Of a stretch of 47,357 bases of DNA, positions 42,517-47,357 are shown piece after piece. Each line of letters opens with the position of its first letter. Within the stretch, counting starts at the first letter, position 1. Origin of the DNA: Blastocatellia bacterium (GTDB lineage: Bacteria > Acidobacteriota > Blastocatellia > Chloracidobacteriales > Chloracidobacteriaceae); the NCBI GenBank assembly GCA_019695185.1, contig JAIBAN010000064.1:1-47357 (forward strand), written 5' to 3'. Below the pieces are notes generated by a model. That model was given only the letters and a program-made list of their open reading frames with translations, did not search any database and was not told the DNA's origin. Made by a program: the position numbers and the translations under genes.

Positions 42517-45500
42517 TCAATCAGAGGAACCTTGGACCAGGTTTGAAACGATCCGGGCAAGGGTCGTCACAGCGGGCTTTCGCATCAGAGTCTGGTGGGT
42601 TCCCTCCACTTCAAACGTGTCAATGGTTCCCCGGATGAAAGCAGCCCAACCCAAGTCATGCTCCTCCAACGGGTTGCGGTCGGTGGTGCGAATCACCGCC
42701 GTCTTTCCCTGAAATACGCCGGGCTGGTAATTCCGGGCAGCCTGGAAATGAACTTTCACCAGGGCAAAACCCGCACGAAGTTCCTCCAACGGAAGGTGTT
42801 CAGGAAGATGGCGGACTTTGCGGGCCTGTTCCACGGCAAACCGTAACCGCTCATCCGTTGTCATCCCCTGCAACATCTCCGGCGTTAATCCCAAATCCAC
42901 GTTCACAAGCGAAGCCAGTAACAAAGCTTCGTCAATTTCATCAGGCGCGCTTCCGGGTTTGGGTGCTTCCGTTTCAATCAACACCAGCGTTTCAATGGTT
43001 TCCCCTTGAGCCTCAAGGCGGCAGGCCATTTCATAAGCCACCAATCCACCCAGCGACCAGCCTCCCAGCCGGTAAGGTCCCTGTGGTTGCACCGAGCGAA
43101 TGGCGGCAAGATAGGTTTCAGCCATTTCCGGAATGGTCTCAAACGGAATTTCATGCCTGCCAATACCCCGCGCCTGAAGCCCGTAAAAGGGAATTGCAGT
43201 TCCGATTTCCTGTGCCAGCGCAGCGTATACCGTGGCGGTTCCGGTCAAGGGATGAACACAAAAGAAGGGGCGTTCGCGGCCTTGGGTTTGCAACGGAACC
43301 AAGGGAGTATACCCGCTGTGTTCATTTCGAATCAGCCGTGCCAGTTGTGCAATGGTGGCCTGTTGAAAGAACGCCGCCAACGACACGGAAACCCCAAATT
43401 CGGCCCGTACTTTCCCTACCATTCGCACGGAAAGCAGTGAATGGCCGCCGATTTCAAAGAAATTGTCATGCCCCCCGATTGTTTTCCGGCCCAGCATTTC
43501 CGCCCAGATTGCAGCCAACCGGGCAGCCACCGGGTCAAGCGGTGTGTCTGGCTGAACTGGCTCTGTTTCCTGTGCAAAATCAGGTTCGGGAAGGGCCTTG
43601 AGGTCAATTTTACCGTGCGGTGTGCGGGGCAGTTCAGCCAGCCAGACCACTGCCGACGGAATGGCGTAGTCGGGCAGGAATTCGCGTAACCGGGAAAGGA
43701 CTGAGGACTGAGGACTGAGGACTGAGGTTTCCATTTCAGCCTCGGCCCTCAGTCCTCGGCCCTCAGTCCTGGCAGTCAGGTAGGCCACCAGCCGTTTTTC
43801 CCCCATGGCATCCTCGCGGGCCAGCACGAGCGCGGAGGCCACCGCCGGGTGCTTGCGCAGGGCGGCTTCGACTTCGCCAAGTTCGATTCTGAAACCCCGG
43901 ATTTTGACTTGGTGGTCATTCCTTCCCAGAAATTCAATATTTCCATCATGCAGGTAACGAGCCAAATCACCGGTACGGTACAGCACAGAAGGAGTTTTGC
44001 GTTTTGAGTCTTGAGCGTTGAGCTCATCAAAACCCTGAACCCTGAACCCTGAACCCTGAACCCTCATGAAACGCTCTTTTGTCAATTCCGGCTGGTTCAA
44101 ATAGCCTCGGGCAAGGCAATCACCGCCAATGAAAAGCTCCCCCACCACTCCCGCCGGAACCGGTTGGTGATGTTCGTCCAGAATGTACATTTGGCAATTG
44201 GCCAGCGGCGTTCCAATCGGAATCCGGGAGCCGGGTTGCGTTTGCAAATGGTCCGAAATGCTGAAAGTGGTGACCCCAACCGTGGTTTCGGTTGGTCCGT
44301 AATGGTTGAAAATCTCGCATTCCGCCTCTGAAGCAAAATTCCGCGCCCATTCCCAAGTGGAAGCCTCTCCGCCAATCACCAGGGTCCGTTTGGGCAGGAC
44401 TGCCGTTGGTCCGACCACGGTTTGCAAAGCGGCTAAATGGGAGGGTGCGATTTTCAACACATCAATCCGGTGTTGGGTAAAATAAGCCGCCAACTGAACG
44501 GCATCCAAGGCTCGCTCTTTGGTGGTGATGTGGAGCGTTCCGCCACAACACAAAGGCGGGAACAAAACGGTTTTACAGGAATCCACCGACAACGGCTGGA
44601 CCCAGGCATAGGTGAGGTCAGCCGGCCAGCGATACCGTTCCTTCACCGCCCACATGTAATTGAGTACCTGGCGATGCTCCACCACCACGCCTTTGGGAAC
44701 TCCGGTTGAACCGCTGGTATACAGAACATAGGCAGCATTTTCAGAGGTTGGACAGGCTGCGGGCTGCGGACTCCGGACGGCGGGCTGCGGAAGCACAATC
44801 AGGTTTGGCAAACAGGGTACAGCGTTGGTTCCTGCTGGTTGCAGGCTTGGGTTTGTCACGATGGCCGCTGGTTTGGCATCACCAACAATCATGTGAATCC
44901 GGTCAGCCGGCCACGCCGGGTCCAGCGGGACATAGGCCCCGCCCGCTTTCAAAATACCCAGAATCGAAATCACCATTTCCAACGAACGTTCCAGCAAAAT
45001 CCCGACAGCGGTTTCCGGCCCAACTCCGAGTCGGTTCAAAGTGTCCGCCACCTGATTTGCCAGCCGGTCAAGTTCGCCAAAAGTCAATGACCTTCCTTCA
45101 CAGACTGCCGCCACCTGTTCCGGATGCAGTGCCGCCTGTTCCTCAAACAACTGGTGCAAACAGACATTGGTGCGGAACTCGCGGTCAGTGGAATTCCAGT
45201 CCAGCACCGTTTGGCGAAACTCTTCTTCAGACAAGAGGGGAATTGCCGCCAATGAAACCTGGGGCTGGTCCAGTGCTGCCTGTAAAAAGCGGTCGAACCG
45301 TTCGGCCAGCACTTTGATTGAAGCCGGTTCGAAGAGGTCTTTGGCATACTCAAAGCGGCAGGAAAACCGGTCTTCCTGCTTGATAACCGAAAGTGTCAAA
45401 TCAAACTTGGCCGCTGGAATGGAGATTTCTTCCGGTTCCAGCATTGATTTTCTGCCGCCGGTTTCTCCAGGTAACCCTTTTTTCCCTAATGGTTTGGGTT

Positions 45501-47357
45501 TTGCGGTCTGATAGACGAACTGGACTTGAAACAACGGGGTGCGGTCCAGTTTTCGTTCAGGCTGGAGAGCCTCCACCACCTTTTCAAAAGGAACATCCTG
45601 ATGGGCAAAAGCAGCGAGGGTGGTTTCCCGAACTGAATCAACCAATTCACTCAGGCTGGGGTTTCCGGCCAGATTCATCCGCAGCACCAGGGTGTTGATA
45701 AAAAATCCGACCACGCCTTCGGTTTCAACCGGTGAACGATTTCCTGCCGGAGTTCCAATGGCAATGTCGTTTTGTCCGGACAACCGGCCCGCCAATGCCG
45801 AAAATGCCGCCAGCAGGGTCATAAAGGGCGTGGCCTGGTTCTGTTGGGAAAACGCAATGATGTTCGCGCTTGATTCCGGTGAAAGAAACCAACTGAAATG
45901 GCCACCGTCCAAAGTGCGGACCGCAGGTCGAGGCCGGTCGGTGGGCAATTCAAGCAAAGGCGGCAAATCGGCAAGCTGTGCGCGCCAATAAGCCAGTTGC
46001 CCTGCCAACCGCTCCCCGCTGAAAACCGTTCGCTGCCACACCGCATAATCGGCATATTGAACCGGAAGCGGGGCAAGCTGTGGGTCCACTCCGTTGGAAT
46101 ATTTGCGATACAGATATGGCAGTTCACGTGCCAGTATATCCGCCGACCAACCGTCAAACACGATATGGTGAACCACCAAACAAAGAATCCATTCGGTTTC
46201 GGCCAGTTGGACCAACGCACCGCGCAAAAGCGGGCCAGCCTGTAAATGAAACGGAGCCAGCAGCAGTTCCCGCAACCTGGGATGTTGGCGGACATTCACG
46301 TCTCCGCCAAAGCTCCGAAAATCCAAAAACCGAAGTTGAGCTTGCGGTTCGGGAAAAATCACCTGAATGGGTTCCCCTTCGTTTGCGGGGAAAACCGTGC
46401 GCAGCGCTTCGTGACGCATTTGGATGGCGCTCCAGGCCCGCTCCAGTGCTGCACGGTTCAATTCCCCCCGAAACCGCACCGCCAAAGGAATATGGTAGGC
46501 CGGATTCCCTGGTTTCAACTGGTCCAGGAACCACAGGCGTTCCTGGGAAAATGAGAGTGGAAGAGCGTCTGGCCGGACCACTTCAGTCAATTTGAGCGGT
46601 GCTTCCAAACCTGGAATAACCAGCATTTCAACAGCCTGGGCCAAGGCTGCAACCGTGGGAGTTTCAAAAAGCTGCCGCAAAGGGATTTCCACACCCAGAG
46701 CTTTCCGCAACCGGGAAAGTATCTGGGTGGCCAACAGCGAATGCCCTCCCAACTCAAAGAAACTGCCTTGCCGTGTCACGGCGGAAAGCTGCAAAACCTG
46801 AGCAAATACACCAGCTACAATTTCCTCAACCGGACTTTGGAAAGCTACCTCGGTTTCCTTCATTTCAATATCGGGGGCAGGCAGCGCCCCCCGGTCCAGC
46901 TTTCCATTCGCATTCACCGGCAACTGCTCCAGTTCCACCACCACGCTCGGCACCATGTATTCAGGCAGCCGCTCCCGCAGCCAAGCCAGGACTACGCCTC
47001 CTGCAAGGACTGCGGACTGCGGATTGCGGACTGAGCCCTCTGCAAGGACTGCGGACTGCGGACTGCGGACTGAGCTTGCTAATTCTGCCTCAGTCCTCAG
47101 TCCTTTCGCCTCAGTCCTGGCTGTGATGTAGGCCACCAACCGCTCATCCCGCTTGACCACCACCGCCTCGGCAATCTCAGGGTGGGAAAGCAAGGCTGCC
47201 TCGATTTCCCCCAGCTCAATCCGGAACCCCCGGATTTTCACCTGCTGGTCCCGTCGGCCCAGGTATTCCAATTCCCCGTCCCGCGTCCACCGCGCGATGT
47301 CCCCGGAGCGATACCAGCGCAGGCCGTCTTGGGGGTCTTGGGCGTCTTGAGAGTCTA
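42517..47357 (-). CDS. NRPS terminal protein, ...A-PCP-C-A-PCP-TE (5' end beyond the window)
   Basis: At least 1612 residues visible; the frame is open to the right edge, which cuts an A domain at its A7 motif (WYRSGDIARW). In order: A-domain C-terminal part (NGKLDRG near nt 46900), PCP (LGGHSLLA, about 46740), C (HHIVFDGWS, about 46160), full A (A3 YVLYTSGSTGVPKG about 44710; YRTGDL about 43970), PCP (IGGHSLLS, about 43440), and a type I thioesterase with GGWSLGG (about 43050) and His in EGTHQTLM. Pocket residues of the full A domain read D-S-T-K-V-G-H-V-G, close to the aspartate code DLTKVGHIGK. TE makes this the last enzyme of an assembly line, releasing the peptide by hydrolysis or cyclisation. 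Where the TE acid is expected, the sequence reads LIETEAP (Glu). The apparent TTG start at 47271 is internal and not real. Confidence 0.95.
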   Translation of the reverse strand, partial: DSQDAQDPQDGLRWYRSGDIARWTRDGELEYLGRRDQQVKIRGFRIELGEIEAALLSHPEIAEAVVVKRDERLVAYITARTEAKGLRTEAELASSVRSPQSAVLAEGSVRNPQSAVLAGGVVLAWLRERLPEYMVPSVVVELEQLPVNANGKLDRGALPAPDIEMKETEVAFQSPVEEIVAGVFAQVLQLSAVTRQGSFFELGGHSLLATQILSRLRKALGVEIPLRQLFETPTVAALAQAVEMLVIPGLEAPLKLTEVVRPDALPLSFSQERLWFLDQLKPGNPAYHIPLAVRFRGELNRAALERAWSAIQMRHEALRTVFPANEGEPIQVIFPEPQAQLRFLDFRSFGGDVNVRQHPRLRELLLAPFHLQAGPLLRGALVQLAETEWILCLVVHHIVFDGWSADILARELPYLYRKYSNGVDPQLAPLPVQYADYAVWQRTVFSGERLAGQLAYWRAQLADLPPLLELPTDRPRPAVRTLDGGHFSWFLSPESSANIIAFSQQNQATPFMTLLAAFSALAGRLSGQNDIAIGTPAGNRSPVETEGVVGFFINTLVLRMNLAGNPSLSELVDSVRETTLAAFAHQDVPFEKVVEALQPERKLDRTPLFQVQFVYQTAKPKPLGKKGLPGETGGRKSMLEPEEISIPAAKFDLTLSVIKQEDRFSCRFEYAKDLFEPASIKVLAERFDRFLQAALDQPQVSLAAIPLLSEEEFRQTVLDWNSTDREFRTNVCLHQLFEEQAALHPEQVAAVCEGRSLTFGELDRLANQVADTLNRLGVGPETAVGILLERSLEMVISILGILKAGGAYVPLDPAWPADRIHMIVGDAKPAAIVTNPSLQPAGTNAVPCLPNLIVLPQPAVRSPQPAACPTSENAAYVLYTSGSTGVPKGVVVEHRQVLNYMWAVKERYRWPADLTYAWVQPLSVDSCKTVLFPPLCCGGTLHITTKERALDAVQLAAYFTQHRIDVLKIAPSHLAALQTVVGPTAVLPKRTLVIGGEASTWEWARNFASEAECEIFNHYGPTETTVGVTTFSISDHLQTQPGSRIPIGTPLANCQMYILDEHHQPVPAGVVGELFIGGDCLARGYLNQPELTKERFMRVQGSGFRVQGFDELNAQDSKRKTPSVLYRTGDLARYLHDGNIEFLGRNDHQVKIRGFRIELGEVEAALRKHPAVASALVLAREDAMGEKRLVAYLTARTEGRGLRAEAEMETSVLSPQSSVLSRLREFLPDYAIPSAVVWLAELPRTPHGKIDLKALPEPDFAQETEPVQPDTPLDPVAARLAAIWAEMLGRKTIGGHDNFFEIGGHSLLSVRMVGKVRAEFGVSVSLAAFFQQATIAQLARLIRNEHSGYTPLVPLQTQGRERPFFCVHPLTGTATVYAALAQEIGTAIPFYGLQARGIGRHEIPFETIPEMAETYLAAIRSVQPQGPYRLGGWSLGGLVAYEMACRLEAQGETIETLVLIETEAPKPGSAPDEIDEALLLASLVNVDLGLTPEMLQGMTTDERLRFAVEQARKVRHLPEHLPLEELRAGFALVKVHFQAARNYQPGVFQGKTAVIRTTDRNPLEEHDLGWAAFIRGTIDTFEVEGTHQTLMRKPAVTTLARIVSNLVQGSSD
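43698..43770. repeat. Inverted pair of heptanucleotide arrays in the Asp-type A domain
   Basis: GGACTGA units (43698-43727) face CTCAGTC/CTCGGCC units (43741-43770) across 13 bp. It is translated as a Ser/Glu-rich insert between LVAYLTARTE and LREFLPDYAIPS, the same loop as at 4586-4674 and 47007-47118. Confidence 0.85.
44002..44064. repeat. Heptanucleotide arrays before the A7 motif of the Asp-type A domain
   Basis: Nearly five ACCCTGA units (44031-44064) and a decayed set of TTGAG-containing period-7 units (44002-44022). They code the insert between the TKERF stretch and LYRTGDLARY, the loop also invaded at 4891-4971 and near 47327. Confidence 0.85.
44755..44794. repeat. Period-7 GGCTGCG array before the A3 motif
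   Basis: GGCTGCG twice, GACTCCG, GACGGCG, GGCTGCG. Read on the minus strand as LPQPAVRSPQPAACPTS just before AAYVLYTSGSTG. It is in the same loop as the array at 351-400. Confidence 0.8.
47007..47118. repeat. Large duplicated heptanucleotide array in the edge A domain
   Basis: GGACTGC/GGACTGA units at 47007-47035 and 47046-47073 (a 38-bp segment present twice) and inverted CTCAGTC units at 47087-47118. They code SVRNPQSAVLAEG-type repeats between LVAYITARTE and LRERLPEYMVPS. Confidence 0.85.
47327..47356. repeat. Period-9 array before the A7 motif at the right edge
   Basis: GTCTTGGGG, GTCTTGGGC, GTCTTGAGA, GTC. Translated as DSQDAQDPQDG before LRWYRSGD. Unlike the other arrays its period is a multiple of three. 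It continues to or past the window edge. Confidence 0.65.

Noticed and set aside
47269..47271. TTG at 47271 as start of the right-hand NRPS
   Set aside because: It falls inside an A domain between the A7 and A8 motifs, and the frame stays open with correct A-domain sequence to the window edge.
1..47357. Insertion sequences, tRNA and rRNA genes
   Set aside because: I looked for transposase-like frames and cloverleaf-like sequence in the gaps and found none I could support.

Overview
The window (about 54% GC by eye) looks like the chromosome of a Gram-negative-type soil bacterium, most likely an Acidobacteriota member of the Blastocatellia kind. That assignment is an inference from the gene mix (secreted TPR-CHAT protein, LytS/LytTR two-component pair, beta-lactamase-fold hydrolase with extra domains, large PKS/NRPS genes) and from many heptanucleotide tandem repeats. 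No rRNA or tRNA gene was seen to settle it.

Layout. Positions 1-15077 (minus strand) hold a megasynthase arm. A 4224-residue hybrid PKS-NRPS reads DH(degenerate)-KR-ACP-KS-(no AT)-KR-ACP-sulfotransferase-C-A-PCP-C-PCP. A second NRPS (C-A...) starts 109 bp downstream and runs off the left edge. Divergent from it is a secreted TPR-CHAT protein (15389-18556), which converges on a LysR regulator (18757-19644). From 19829 to 32576 (plus strand) lies an almost complete branched-chain amino acid pathway: leuA, leuC, leuD, leuB, a probable attenuator with leader peptide, ilvB, a small ACT-type ilvN/ilvM, ilvE, a small cupin, ilvC, ilvD, and, behind a second terminator, a threonine-dehydratase-like gene. 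Then come two proteins of unknown function (one secreted), an OPT-family transporter, a LytS-type sensor kinase overlapping a LytTR regulator, and an exported serine hydrolase of the beta-lactamase fold. From 42517 to the right edge (minus strand) a second NRPS ends in a thioesterase: ...A-PCP-C-A-PCP-TE.

How it fits together. The polyketide part lacks an acyltransferase and carries the post-KS linker typical of trans-AT systems. An embedded sulfotransferase sits just after a KR-ACP, so the beta-hydroxyacyl chain may be sulfated before the condensation domain takes it. A-domain pocket residues read by eye suggest threonine-like (partial), ornithine-like and aspartate-like substrates. The BCAA genes between the two arms may be a chance neighbour or a precursor supply. 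LeuA and the threonine dehydratase both lack their usual regulatory domains.

The most unusual DNA-level signal is a set of 7-bp tandem arrays of several related sequences. They occur between genes, often as inverted pairs, and in frame inside the synthetase genes, where they fall repeatedly in the same adenylation-domain loops.
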